Shown here piece after piece: positions 9,350-20,884 of a stretch of DNA of 64,000 nucleotides. A program made the position numbers and the translations under genes. The stretch is from Cordilura impudica. Its lineage: Eukaryota > Arthropoda > Insecta > Diptera > Scathophagidae. The first letter of the stretch is position 1; each line of letters begins with the position of its first letter. Where the stretch lies: positions 30,360,701-30,424,700 of the forward strand of contig OY821522.1 of NCBI GenBank assembly GCA_963682025.1, given 5' to 3'. The notes beneath the pieces are model-generated. The model did no database searches. It worked only from the letters and a program-made list of their open reading frames with translations, and was not told the origin of the DNA.

Positions 9350-11765
9350 CCAAAATTGGCATTGGGTACGGTGTTTTACAGGTTATCGAATTCAGTTGAC
9401 GGTAGTCAACACACATGCGATGTTCGCCATTACTTTTGTTGACCAAAACAACAGGTGATGCGAAGGTTGAATCAGACGGACGGATTATGTCATGTTGTAG
9501 CAAATCATTGGTGATGTTTGTTAAAACAGTACGTTTTGCGAATGGGACACGGTACGGTTTCATTTGAACGGGCGTGTCAGACGTAAGTTGAATCTGCAAC
9601 TTCGCAACGTTACATTTGCCAAGGTCTGATGTGTTCTCGGCAAAACAACTATGATGTTCCAACAGCAATGATTTCAATTTGTCAATTTCAGGGGCTATAA
9701 GTTCATTGTAGGTTTGTATTTTATCAATCTTCTCTAAACGACAGTCCTCCCCTTCAATAATTAAACGTTTACCCTTACCACACAAAACGTCTCTGCCCAG
9801 AAGGACATTTTCGTTGATGAATGCGTCCTCGACGACCAGTAAATCAACTTCCAAAGAACTGTCGTCAATCATTAACGATACGTGTACTTTACCAGTACAT
9901 TCGTATTGATCACCACCGAAACCTTCTAACAAAATACCAGCACTATCAACATTATCGACTGTAGGGGCATACGATTTACGGATTAACGACCGATTACTAC
10001 CCGGATCTACAAATGAATCAGTTTCATGTCCATTGACACTTACCCTCTTAACGATGACATCATTTTCGGCAGTTGTTGAAATTGGTGTTGAACGACCGTC
10101 GATTCGGTTTACGGTTGTTTTAGGTTTTGGTTCGCCGGGACACTTTTCGGTAGTGTGTGAAGTACGGTTACATTTGGCACATCGTGGTTTTCGTGATGGT
10201 TCAGGGCACTTGACTGAATAGTGTCCGAACTTAAAACAATTGTAACATTTCACGGCGGCTTGAGTACTACTTTTCTTATCTGACGTTTTCTTGTCTGCTG
10301 GAGACGAAGAAACAAACGATGGAACAACTTTCCGTTGTGGATTGTCGCTTACCTTGATTTCGTTAAAGCTGCAGTAATTTATTATATCCGTCAGAAGATC
10401 GTTACACTTTAAATATTTGTTGGAGATCTTCTTCTTAAGATCCGGGTCGTTTATACCATTTATTATGTGGCGTATTGTAGCAACCATTTTATAAAAATAG
10501 TTGGTTGGTGTCTCGCTGTAGAGGCGGCGAGTGTTTGCCATTTTTACATGGACCTCAGCAACATTCATGGTGTCGGGAAAGTCTTCTATGAGCTTTTCAT
10601 AAAAATCAGCCCATGTCGTGAATACCTCCTCGACTCCGTCAACCCAAATTTTCGCTGGGCCTTCCAACTTTTGTTGAACGGCCACTAGCACATTTCCCTC
10701 GGTCCATTTGTACGCAACTCTGAGCTTATCGGCTCGTTTAACAAACTGGCGTGCGTTTAAAGACGTTTCTAACGATGGGTTGAAAGTTGGTAACAGGCCA
10801 ACTATTTCACGAACGTTGTCGTATGGGTTAATCGGGATGTAACGGCTTTGCGGTACGGAAGGTTGTGCGATGAAAGACCTTCCGTCCTGATTAATCTGCG
10901 TTGCAAAAACACCATTCGATGCATTATATGGCGGTGGCCCATATACACTTGTCGGCGGGTTAAACGTTGGTGCTGCATGGGCACTTGTCGGGTTACCATA
11001 CGTTGGTGTCATGTAATCATTTATCGGCTGATAATACGGCGGATTATACGATGGTGCCATATAAGCACTTGTCGGCTGATTATACGATGGTGCCATATAA
11101 GCACTTGTTGTCGGATTAAACGTTGGTGCCATATAAGCACTTGTTGTCGGATTAAACGTTGGTGCCATATAAGCACTTGTTGTCGGATTAAACGTTGGTG
11201 CCATATAAGCACTTGTTGGCGTATTATACGATGGTGCTGCTTGAGCACTTGTCAGGTTTTGATGCGGTTGTTGATAATGTGTTGAGCAACGGGAGTACGT
11301 TGGATGATTAACGTTTGTATAAATCGATGAAATTGATGCATTTGGTGCGGATGGAATCGAAAAAGTCACTGTTGGACGTAAATTTTCACTTGACGTTTGT
11401 GCTCTTAACGGAGTGGTACGTGAAGGAGATGTGTTTGTATACGTGGTTTGTGTTTGCGAAATGATTTCCTCATTTGTCGACACAACGGGTGATGGCGAAA
11501 CTAGATTACGAGGGTCCACCGGTGACGAAACAACTGGCGGGCAGAACCCATTATTTAGCATTTCGGAGAGTGATTTTTCCAACGATTTCACCCTTTGCAA
11601 TAATTCGGATCCGTCAGTCATACTAGTGAATTCCTCGTCGCTGTAATGTTCCTCAAGTCGCTGAATCAATACGTCCTTATTACCCGATTGTGGCAAACCA
11701 GCGTCTTTACATCTCTTTTTTAATTCATTTAATTTTAATTTATTAAAATTTCGGCTCGTACTCAT
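9300..11765 (-). CDS. Gypsy Gag-protease polyprotein with N-terminal SAP domain
   Basis: The ORF is 821 codons. Residues about 6-42 (LKLNELKKRCKDAGLPQSG, then DVLIQRLEEHY) form a SAP fold, normally a DNA- or chromatin-binding module. Residues about 175-285 carry about seven copies of a 12-residue TSAYMAPTFNPT-type repeat, seen in DNA as a 36-bp minisatellite. A retrotransposon Gag region follows (about 330-470), then two CX2CX4HX4C zinc knuckles (CYNCFKFGHYSVKC and CAKCNRTSHTTEKC) and a retropepsin-like site reading VDPGSNRS. The ORF runs on into the first RT block (CVDYRQLNS) before the frame is lost. Gag packages RNA, and protease would mature the polyprotein. DPGS in place of the usual DTG or DSG is unusual and may be inactive. 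Confidence 0.9.
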   Translation of the reverse strand: MSTSRNFNKLKLNELKKRCKDAGLPQSGNKDVLIQRLEEHYSDEEFTSMTDGSELLQRVKSLEKSLSEMLNNGFCPPVVSSPVDPRNLVSPSPVVSTNEEIISQTQTTYTNTSPSRTTPLRAQTSSENLRPTVTFSIPSAPNASISSIYTNVNHPTYSRCSTHYQQPHQNLTSAQAAPSYNTPTSAYMAPTFNPTTSAYMAPTFNPTTSAYMAPTFNPTTSAYMAPSYNQPTSAYMAPSYNPPYYQPINDYMTPTYGNPTSAHAAPTFNPPTSVYGPPPYNASNGVFATQINQDGRSFIAQPSVPQSRYIPINPYDNVREIVGLLPTFNPSLETSLNARQFVKRADKLRVAYKWTEGNVLVAVQQKLEGPAKIWVDGVEEVFTTWADFYEKLIEDFPDTMNVAEVHVKMANTRRLYSETPTNYFYKMVATIRHIINGINDPDLKKKISNKYLKCNDLLTDIINYCSFNEIKVSDNPQRKVVPSFVSSSPADKKTSDKKSSTQAAVKCYNCFKFGHYSVKCPEPSRKPRCAKCNRTSHTTEKCPGEPKPKTTVNRIDGRSTPISTTAENDVIVKRVSVNGHETDSFVDPGSNRSLIRKSYAPTVDNVDSAGILLEGFGGDQYECTGKVHVSLMIDDSSLEVDLLVVEDAFINENVLLGRDVLCGKGKRLIIEGEDCRLEKIDKIQTYNELIAPEIDKLKSLLLEHHSCFAENTSDLGKCNVAKLQIQLTSDTPVQMKPYRVPFAKRTVLTNITNDLLQHDIIRPSDSTFASPVVLVNKSNGEHRMCVDYRQLNSITCKTPYPMPILDEQFYNIRSTHGISSN

Positions 11766-12267
11766 ATTGAAGTTTTTTTTTTTCTCCTCAGAGAAAAATT
11801 TTTACTTTCCGTTAAAAATTCAAAAAGACGTCGACTGCGTATTCTGCTTTCTTTTTGCTTGCTGCAACACGCTTGAGGCAAGCAAATAACAAAACGAAAC
11901 ACACCCAACTATGCAGATGGATGTGTAAACCAAACACAAACAAAAAAAAAACAACCACCAACAACACTCACTCAACTTTCGATGCATCAACTAGCAACTA
12001 ACAACAAGCACAACCACATCAACTTGTTGAACGGAGATTCCAATGATGAAATTCAAATCACGGGCGGCAATGATTACACGAGAATTTCCACGGAACACGA
12101 CGGAGTAAAACTTTAAATCAAAAATATCGGAAATGATTTTACGGAAAGTTTTACTATACGATTTTCTTTTACGGCAATTATACGGAGTAAAAGTTTTTAT
12201 ACATTTCCCGAAATGTGTTTCCTAAATTTTTCTCGCGGCGTCGCAAGTCGATCCCACTTCTGAAAAA

Positions 12268-12518
12268 TGTCACACACGGTACATTTATTACCCAATGAAT
12301 AAAACGAGTTTAATTTATTTATTCAAGTTATTTTATTTTTAATTAATATATATAGCACAAAAGGTTTTTAATAAAAGAACATTAATACGACCGACTTGCT
12401 TGCTTGTTCGAACGATACTCGAATTAGAGTTTTTTTTCTATTCACATGTGTGAGTGATCAAAAGAAAGAAGACAATAAGAATATTGCACAGTGTTGCATT
12501 TTCAAATACACTGTGACA
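12268..12518 (-). repeat. 5' LTR of gypsy element 1
   Basis: It is 251 bp and matches the other LTR base for base as far as I can read. Transcription would start here and run leftward. It contains AATAAAA-like and TATATATA stretches, but I do not assign a promoter from sequence alone. A non-coding leader of about 500 bp separates it from the Gag start. Confidence 0.95.
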
Positions 12519-13345
12519 ATATTATTTATGGACTTTTTATGATGGAAGATAATACACAAGAAATACAAATGTGTGAAACTACGCTGACAGTTTCTTAAAT
12601 CGATTCGTAATGATTCCAGATCAATGCGCATGGAAGACACTATAAATATATTGATAACACATGCGCAATCACCAAACTTATTAAGGTAATGCACTGAAAT
12701 TTTATTAAAAATTCTAGCTAAAAACAAAGAAAATCTTTATTGCAGAATTTTACATTAATCCTTGTATCTATCTTTCAGTCTATTGCCATAACATGGATAC
12801 GGGAGTTTGTTTTATTATTTGGTTCGAATGTTTTAGTTTATGCCATTCTACCATGTCTGGAATATAATGTTGATAATATGAAGAATAATAAGGAATGTGC
12901 AGTATCCGTAAATACATCAATAATGAAATTAGTTTCTTCAAAAGAACAAAGATCTCAGAATATTCAACAAATTGCTTTATGGAGGTATTATAACAATATC
13001 TCACACACGGTTCTGTACAAGCAAAGGTAGCAGTATTTCAATTTTCCAAATGATGTGTATCAGTTTTGGCCGAAATTCTTATTTCACAACACTCAAAAGG
13101 TAAGCTGTATTATAAATTTTTTATATATAATTAAGTGTTGTAATAAATTGTTTTTTTTAAGAAACTACTGATTTCAATAAGGCCCATTACCGGAAATTTC
13201 TATTGAGTTTAGTCAATTTATTCAGTGCTAAGTTGCGTACCACTTTGAGGGATGTTTCGAGTGAAGAGTCAGCAGAGTTATTTAAATGTCTGTATAAATT
13301 TAAGCCCATTGTCCTGTTTGCTATGTCTTTATTTCAATATTTAAT
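12519..13345 (+). pseudogene. Vac14: Vac14 pseudogene, 3' part
   Basis: It resumes directly after the gypsy target duplication. Pieces in three frames give MEDNTQEIQ, then FLKSIRND and RMEDTINILITHAQSPN, then after an intron (about 12686-12778, ending TCTTTCAG) AITWIREFVLLFGSNVL, YAILPCLEYNVD, NKECAVSVNTSIMKLVSSK. After a second intron (13100-13161) come HYRKFLLSLVNLFS and LRTTLRDVSSEESAELFKCLYK. The order agrees with Vac14 middle and C-terminal HEAT repeats, but part of the C-terminal domain seems deleted between the last two blocks. Several stops and frame changes are present. Retained introns show that the copy arose by genomic duplication. Confidence 0.72.
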
Positions 13346-13822
13346 GTTTGTTTATATTTTATTTTTAATTGCTTGATTTTTAATACAATAAATAAATAAA
13401 TAATAAATCGTGTTTCATTATAATCAAGCGTGAAATTTCGAAATTAAATTTATTTTAAAGAAAAATTAAATAAAAAAATTAATAGCATAGCTATGATGCG
13501 AGCACTTGTGGAGGAAATTGGGAATAGCCAAAGGATTGGTAGAAGTCAATTGCGGGCTGAATTTATGGAAAACGCAATCAATGCCTGAATTGGCTTTCAT
13601 TAAAGTTACAACCGTTTTATCCCGATTTTGACCAAACGTATATTATTTGAAAGGTATTTCTTTTTAGCCGATTTGCAGATTTACAGATTTTAAAATTTTT
13701 TCCTTTATTTTGAGTAAATTTCATTTAAAGTTGCTACTAACACATACATAAAATTATACAATACTATGTGTGTGTTTATTAAATTTGTTAATGTGTTTGT
13801 AATAAAAAGGAATTTGTTTTTT
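13346..13822. other. AT-rich stretch without a recognisable gene
   Basis: A short open stretch near 13494-13587 (MRALVEEIGNSQRIGRSQL...) looks less random than its surroundings, but I recognise no family. Otherwise there is AT-rich sequence with an AATA-type run near 13385. Confidence 0.4.
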
Positions 13823-14602
13823 TATACCCTATACCACTATGTTGTTTGGGTATAATGACTTTGTGCTGCTGTTTGTAACTTCCAAAAATATTTGACCTAG
13901 ACGCATCTTTTATTATACCGATCGAATCAGAATCACTATCTGATTCGATTTAACGATGTCCGTCCGTCCGTCTGTGTGTCCATGTAAACCTTGTAATCAA
14001 ACTGCAGGTCGCAAATATGAATATATTTTGATGAAATTTGGTATATAAGCTTCTATCGGCCATAGGATGAACACTATTGAAATTGGTGGGAAGCGGTCCT
14101 TGTTAAGACCCAGCCCACCAAACAAATGACCCCTATGAAATCGACATAAATTGCCATAAGATCCAAACTGTCATATAGATCTTACTCAAATTGGGTTTGT
14201 ATGCGTTTATTAGATCCATTAATGAGTAGTCCAAAAATGATCCCTATGGGACAACTCTTAGTCACAGGCCCCATATAGAGCTGCTTCCCGATCTTCACTT
14301 AAATCTATCAGAAACAAAAATATTGCACTGATTCTTCTCAAATTTTGTTTGTATATATTTTTGCAAAATAAAAGAGACTTTACCAAACATGGTCCATTTT
14401 TGGGCCTAGTCCCCATATATATATAGCATCTGATATGAACTTTTTCATATCTGCAGCCAAAAAATTAATAAAAATCCCACTCAAATTTGGTTTATGCTTA
14501 TTTTTTATATCCAGTTAGTTTTGTCTAAGAGATGGGGTCTCTAAACGCATGGTATAGGGTATCGTATAGTCGGTCTATACCGACTATAATTTTCTTCTTT
14601 GT
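13823..14602 (+). mobile_element. HINE-B copy 2
   Basis: It has the same architecture as the 5.2-kb copy: TATACCCTATACCACTATG start, GTCCGTCCGTC tract, TGGTATAGGGTATC near the end and a 3' hairpin, here with one changed base (GTCGGTCTATACCGAC). The end is degraded to CTTTGT. Several small indels separate it from other copies. Confidence 0.85.
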
Positions 14603-14720
14603 TTTTGTGTTGATTTATGAATTGGCAATAATTGATTAGCATACCTTTAGGTCTTTATTTAATGAAAAAATAAAATTTCCTAGAATTTGCACTCGAATTA
14701 CGAGGGCTGTAATCTGCTAG
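14603..14720 (+). mobile_element. Helitron 3' terminus (relic)
   Basis: The segment ends TTTGCACTCGAATTACGAG, a short spacer, then CTGCTAG followed by T. This fits the Helitron 3' signature of a stem-loop 10-12 nt before CTRR, with host T next. The stem is imperfect. A near-copy with a perfect stem lies at 59.68-59.71 kb. The 5' end was not found, so the left limit is only the end of the adjacent HINE-B. Confidence 0.5.
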
Positions 14721-15196
14721 TATATATAAATAAAGTACTGATTTTTGTTTATACATACTTCATATGAATTTCAAATAAATCAAAGAAATCATTGCATTCA
14801 CAAAGGCTTCACTGATAAGCAAATTTTCATACATATATGTATTACGAATGATTTCTTTGCAGGTTTCTAACTATTTATCATGAAATACAATTGATAATTT
14901 TTAAAAATATTGAATAATTTGTGATGCAATTTATAGTACACAAGTATCTGTAGGAAAAATTAAAGAATTTCTATGGGATAAAAACAAATTTTAATTTGTT
15001 ATATCGAGTTCATAAACCATTACATTTTAGTGAGTCAGCGATGACAATAACTATTACATTGATACTGATAATTCTGAAATAAAATTATAGTTCTGAAATT
15101 AAATCAATAATTTGTCGACACTTTCTGAAATACAATGGAAATGGTATAAAAAAGTTGTTAATTCCAAGACATCTTCCTTTATCGATATATTTTTAT
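14721..15196. other. AT-rich spacer
   Basis: No gene or clear repeat is seen. It separates a Helitron terminus from the 5' end of HINE-A copy 2. Confidence 0.5.
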
Positions 15197-16485
15197 TATA
15201 CACTCCACTCCAGTGCGCAGAGGGTATATATAAGTTTGTCATTCCGTTTGTAATAATTTGAAAAAAAATTTTGGACCCCATAAAATATATATATTTGTGA
15301 TCCTTATAACAACCGGAGTTCATATAGCGATGTCCGTCTGTCCGTCTGTGGAAAACATGATCACGGCATCAATCGGGCAGCTAGGGTGCTCGTTGATATA
15401 AAAAATGATTCACTAACATCCTGAGAAGTTCGCTATTTTAAAAAATCGTCCAAATAGGTCGATTAGGGCCCGAGATTTGAATGAAGAACTCAAAAAAGTC
15501 TTAAAAAATATAATTTTCTATGTTGTTCTTGTCACAATCACACCCTCAATAGTGCAACTACAGTGATCGTTTTTATTGAGAATGATTCACTAAATTCATG
15601 GGAAGATTTCTGTTTCAAAAATCATTAAAATCGGTGGAACAGGTCCAGGGAAATCTCTGAAAAAGTAAAAAAAAAAATGAAAAATATGATGTTTCTATAT
15701 TGTTCTTGTTGTTATTCTAAACGTTGTGTTGTTGTCATAGCTAAACTTGTTGTTTTTGTGGTCGTTGTGGTAATAATATAATAAAAACTAACCCTTTGTA
15801 GATTTTTTTTTAATAAATCTGGTAGAAAAATTTTAAGGTTTCCATTGTTTTGGCATCACTAGAAGATTTGTTAGATCATTTCTGTCATAACCACAAGCCT
15901 GCCTGCACAATTTCAGACCGAATGGGTCACGGGAAAGGGGTTAAAATCGATCCAAAATTTTTTCGACAAGCAGACACTACGAGTTAATATAAAGGGAGTA
16001 AAAATTCACCAACATCTAAAGCAAATAATGCTAAAATACCTAGTTGTTAATAAAAAAAAAAACAATGTAAATTTAGCAAAAAAAAAAATTTATGTATAAA
16101 TTTATTTAAAGAGAAAAAAAAAATTACGTTTGATGTTGTATTTTTGTGTGTAATATTTACATATACATATATACATAAACATATTAAATAATACAAATAA
16201 TATACATATATTCTATATATGTACTAGCAAACCCGGCGAACTCCGTTTCGCCACCAGATGGCTTCGTTTTATGTAACATTTCGTTTGGTGATTAAAAGAT
16301 GAAGAAAAAATTTTTTTTTGTTTTATATTTGAAAAGGAAAAATTTTATTTCATTTCACAACAGTAATGAATTAATTTCGATTACAAAAATGAAGTGTTAT
16401 TTAGTTGAACTTCTCTAAGTAAATGAAAGTGAATCTTAAGTAAATACTAAATCGAAGCGTTATACGTGTCCGTAAATTATCCGTT

Positions 16486-18024
16486 TCATTGAAGTGCTCT
16501 TTGGTAAACCACATTTTTTGTTTTTTGGTCTGACGTTAACACAAACAAAGCGGATGGTTTCCCAACTCGTGAACACGCAACGTATAACTGCCCATGTGAA
16601 AAACAATGATTTTCTAAATTTATCCCGCAAACACTATGCGATTGGCCTTGCGACTTGTTGATTGTCATTGCGAACGCAAGGCGAACTAGAAATTGCAATC
16701 GTTTGAGGTCAAACGGAAGATCAGTCGGAATCATTGGTATTCGAGGAATACATACATTTTCACCTGCGTACTTTCCGTTAATAATGGTTGCCTCAATCAA
16801 ATTCGGCATAAGTCTTTTTACCGAAAGTCGAGTACCGTTGCAAAGTCCCGGTGGATTCAAATTACGCAATATCATAATAACTGTACCAACTTTGAGTTGC
16901 AAGTTATGTGGTGGAAATCCTGGTAATTCCAAAGAGTTCAAAAACTCCGTTGGATAATTAACTACATCATCGGGATTTGTTATGGAATCAACGGATTTGT
17001 ATGTCACCAAATCGCCAGCAATTTTTGATTGAATGGTGAAATTCAGTGCGCGTACATCATTATTCTTTGCGGCAAGAATTTCTCGTTGACTTAACCAAGC
17101 ATAATTCTGATAATTCTCACTAATGTTTGGGAAAACATTTTCAATAAGAGCTAATTGAGAGTCTACAAATCGGCAAAAGTCGTTGGTAAGAGTAATTAAT
17201 CCAGGTGTCGCATCAACTCGGACTTTTCCATTTCCAACATCTAACAATTGTTTGGAAAATTGTGCAGCACTTTGATCATTTTGAAGTTGAACTCTCATAT
17301 TAGTGGTTAGCGATAATGTTTTTACGTTATTCCATAAAGGTGATGCCTTCAGGCAAGCATTCAATTCATCTGCAGGCGTTCCACGGGGAATTACTGGCAA
17401 CGTCTGCCTGAAATCGCCTGCCAACAATATCATCAAGCCGCCAAAGATGTTGTTATTTCGCCGAAGATCCTTCAGTGTGAAGTTAAGTGTTTCAAGTGAT
17501 TTCTTATGTGCCATTGTGCACTCATACCAAACAATGAGCTTGCATTGCATCAACAATTTTCCCATTGCACTGGATCGGGAAATATTGCATGTTGGAGTAT
17601 CAATTATGTTTAAATTGAGTGGCAACTTAAGCGCAGAATGTGCAGTACGACCGCCATCTAGAAGAGTCGCCGCAATTCCAGATGATGCTAACGCCAAAGC
17701 TATGTCACATCTTGATCGAATAGTGGCCAAAATCAATGAAATGGCAAATGTTTTCCCTGTTCCTACAGATGCGTCCAGGAAGAATAGACCACCAGTATTA
17801 TTGTCCACCGCTTGCATTAATGTTTCGTATACTTGTTTTTGCTGTTCATTCAGCAACGGCACATTATTTCGAACGAATTCCTGCAATGTATCAACATTGT
17901 ATTGCAGCTCTCGACTTAATTCTTGGTTGAATGCATCGTGCATCGATCGATTTGGCGCAATCATTCCTACTTCAATCAGTAGCTTGTTTGCAATAGTCAA
18001 GCATTGATCCTCAATCAGAATCAA
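16486..18024 (-). pseudogene. Helitron PIF1-like helicase domain
   Basis: This is an open frame of 512 residues, the C-terminal half of a Helitron RepHel protein, which unwinds DNA during rolling-circle transposition. Visible motifs are Walker A ASVGTGKT (residues 85-92), motif Ib-like ASSGIAAT (113-120), motif III GDFRQTLP (203-210), NKSQGQ near 450 and YVACSR near 480, close to the normal C-terminus. Motif II reads IVWYEC where the family has WDE: the catalytic Asp is Tyr (TAT for GAT), which should abolish ATP hydrolysis. The open frame begins inside the polyprotein, and upstream frame changes separate it from the Rep part, so it is marked as a pseudogene although it is long and open. Confidence 0.92.
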
Positions 18025-18090
18025 TCCTTCATTGTAGATTTCATCGGTTATTTAGATGTCAGGATTATTCGCAAGCGATGCAAGATATCT

Positions 18091-20884
18091 TCACATATGT
18101 CGTCTTTGTATTTGTTCCATAACTGAATTGGTTGTGAAGGAAAACATGTGGTGATGATAATTGCGAACAGCGTTCGTATTTGGTACGCATTTGGTGAAAC
18201 AACTGAATCCGCAAGTGTTAAATCCCAATGAGAATCGTTCTACAGCAAACCCAATAGTTGACATGCTTCTCGATATGTTTGGCATTGGTGGCCATTCACA
18301 GTTTTCAAATGCGCAAATGATTTTGGTCCACGTACATTTACCAACAGTAGTCGCAAATAAAAACAGTCATCATTTCTAGGATGAACAGTATACATGCGAC
18401 CTAGTGCATCAGTGGAAAACACCTGTGGCCAATCTGGAACTGGGGTTCCTTGTTTGCGACGTTGGAATTTCTTTGTTGATTGATTCCAAGTGTAATACTT
18501 GGGCATTTCAACGTACATCAGCGTCGCTGCGAATGGATCTGCTTCACACATTGCAAAGAAGCTAGTCAATGTTGTTGATGGTGGTCTCTCAGCTCGTTGT
18601 GCCGCATTAGCCCCAGTGAAGTAAACTCTTTGGCCATTTTCCAAATGCACTGCTAAATGTACATTTGTGGGATATCTTTCATGAATTTGAAATGAGAATA
18701 ATCGCCACAGTGCTTCATTAGTACTGACGTATCTGCCCATTTGGAAGTTGCTGATTTCGTCATTCGCATTTTCCGACGCAATACCAAACACAGCCATGTC
18801 GCTGCCTTTTGTGACGTACTTGCACAAATATTTGATTGATTTGGCCGAATGACAACTCTCAACGTTTGCATGTGTTTCGAAAATTCGTGATAGCAGCGGG
18901 CAATATGGTACAATGAATTCATTTCCGATCTCAATCTCTTGATTTTGAACTTTAACTTTGATAGTTCGACCATTATCTTCTTTTGAACGCCGACGATAAA
19001 CTGGATATCCACCATTCCCTGTGACTGTTTCAGCAACTAACGGTCGCGGATATCGTTTTGTGCACTTTCCATCAGCCATGCAAGGCGATAATGGATTTAA
19101 TGCACCGCACGGTCCATGCACCATCTGTGTCGTCACAATGTCGTGTAGATGGAGATCAGTGACTGGATCAGGAATTTCAGCTGATATGATGTCATCCACT
19201 TCATTTGAATGTAATTTGTTCAGCAACCAAATTAAGATATGAGCATGCGGTAGTCCACGCTTCTGCTATTCCACCGAGTACATATAACAACGTGTGTCAC
19301 CAAAAACTCGAGACTTAGTAAGCACATCCATCATAACCTTAAGTTTTTGCTAAAATACTCTGGCGATTATGTCATGGCGATTTTGCGGTTTTTGGCCCGG
19401 TTCCAACTCACGTTCAATTTCCGTCCACTTCGGATTGCATGTGAACATAATAAATAAATCCGGAGTTCCATAATTTCGCACGTACGTCATAGCGTCTTAA
19501 GCGTATTCGTGCATGTGGCGTGGGCTTCCGATATAAGATGATGGGAGAATCGTCAGACATCCAATATTCTGAACATCACCATCTGAATGAATAGCATCAC
19601 GCAAGTGTATATGGTCCTCAGATCGTAGCTTTGCCTGATTGAATCGGATGAACGCTAAACGTTCGGTCTCGACTTTGACATACATGTCGACAGCGAATTG
19701 CTGGAATAGCCGACGGCACTTCAGAATGGCATTCTCCTCATGTGTACGAATCATCATACGATACGCATAGTAATTCATTGCGCTTAGATTTTTATTCGTT
19801 GATACGCCTGAAAATGCAAAATTAAATGAATTGTTAATGGAAACCAATAATAGCAATAATTAGTGTGTGAATATTGTACCTGTAATTGGATCGACCATCT
19901 TCAACGTGATGTCGTATCCGTCTTGCCCTTGCCAATAAATGATTGGATATTGTAACGCATCGTATAAACGATGTGTCTCGTTGACACGATGCATGATATT
20001 GCTTCTTCGCTGAACGACAATGTCTCGCGATTTAGTTGGATCGCCAACAATAATTGCAGCAACATCATTAACGGTGGGTGCATTGAATCTTCGCACATGT
20101 TCACCTGTTGGGGTACAATCCGCTCTTATGACAAATTTGTGCGTATCCGATGGCATTCGTTCCAATGCTATTTTGAACATATTAATCACAGCATTATTAG
20201 CGTGAAAAAATGCTTGCAACTGTTCAATAATTCGTCTCTTAAACTGTTGTGTTCCCTGTATATTGCACCGCACATTCAGCTGATCCACCATCGACGTAAT
20301 GAAACATGCAAATGATATATTTGTCCTTGTATCTGTAATTGCAAACAATCATTTGTTGAAGAATACGGGTGTGAGTGATTGGTTATGTGTGTTGTATCTT
20401 TAGCCTTGCAAGTCGGTATGAAGCCGCCTTCTCGAATGATATTAGCTCCAAAGGAAGTCATGCGAAAGCAGTTATTGTATTCAAGGATGTGTTGAAGAAA
20501 ATGGCTGGAATCGGGATCACTTCCATCGAACAATGGTTTCAGTGGCTGTGGTGGTGTAAGCAATGGATCCAGTTTGACTTTTCCACTTGCGCAGCACAAT
20601 CCAGCCGTTTCTCTTTTGAACTTTAACGCATTGCAATATCGGCATATAGTCGTCATTGGTCCAATATCTAAATTTTCATCATCACTGTAGTTCGCAGTGG
20701 GATCATATTGGAATGCCAAGCGATTGTATGATACCAATGATCTTCGTGTGCTCACGCGTTGTCTCAATCGGGCATTTTCGCTTATTAAATTTTGGCTTTC
20801 TTCGCTTAAGTTCTGTGAATACACTTGTTGCTGGCTTGCATGTCTTGTGCGGCGGCCGATGTTCGCACGTCGTACTCTAGGCAT
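18091..20884 (-). pseudogene. Helitron Rep (HUH nuclease) portion, with introns and lesions
   Basis: The start MPRVRRANIGRRTRHASQQQ at 20884 opens the protein. CRYCNALKFKRE near residue 80 is the usual N-terminal zinc-binding region. The Rep core follows in pieces: VIRADCTPTGEHVRRFN, NYYAYRMMIR, YIGSPRHMHEYA, the HUH motif GLPHAHILIW near 19245, and the tyrosine motif KYLCKYVTKG near 18830 with both tyrosines present. An intron with GT donor and TTTTCAG acceptor (about 19807-19878) joins PITG to VSTN in frame, and a GC-AG intron may join TCK to IQGQIYH near 20330-20405. In-frame stops sit near 19498, 19350 and 19270, and frames change near 20300 and 18100-18240. Rep would nick and join single strands to start rolling-circle transposition; this copy cannot make it whole. 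Confidence 0.9.

Larger units (their letters stand above)
6728..12518 (-). mobile_element. Ty3/gypsy LTR retrotransposon with identical-looking LTRs
   Basis: The element is 5,791 bp, oriented right to left, with 251-bp LTRs (TGTCAC...GTGACA) that I read as identical, and a 4-bp ATAT target duplication (6724-6727 and 12519-12522). It lies inside the Vac14 pseudogene. Coding order is Gag, protease, RT, RNase H, integrase; no env ORF is seen. Identical LTRs indicate a recent insertion, yet the pol frame is broken. No textbook TGG-starting primer-binding site directly follows the 5' LTR. Related to arthropod gypsy elements; I cannot place the clade with certainty. Confidence 0.95.

Noticed and set aside
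9300..9370. Programmed ribosomal frameshift between gag and pol in gypsy 1
   Set aside because: The frame change lies inside RT where several conserved-spacing codons are missing, not at a gag-pol border, and no slippery site stands out.
10848..11285. Plus-strand Cys/Arg/Ile-rich ORF
   Set aside because: It is the antisense shadow of the 36-bp Gag minisatellite.
17303..18007. Plus-strand 234-residue ORF
   Set aside because: It lies opposite the Helitron helicase, whose motifs are clear on the minus strand.
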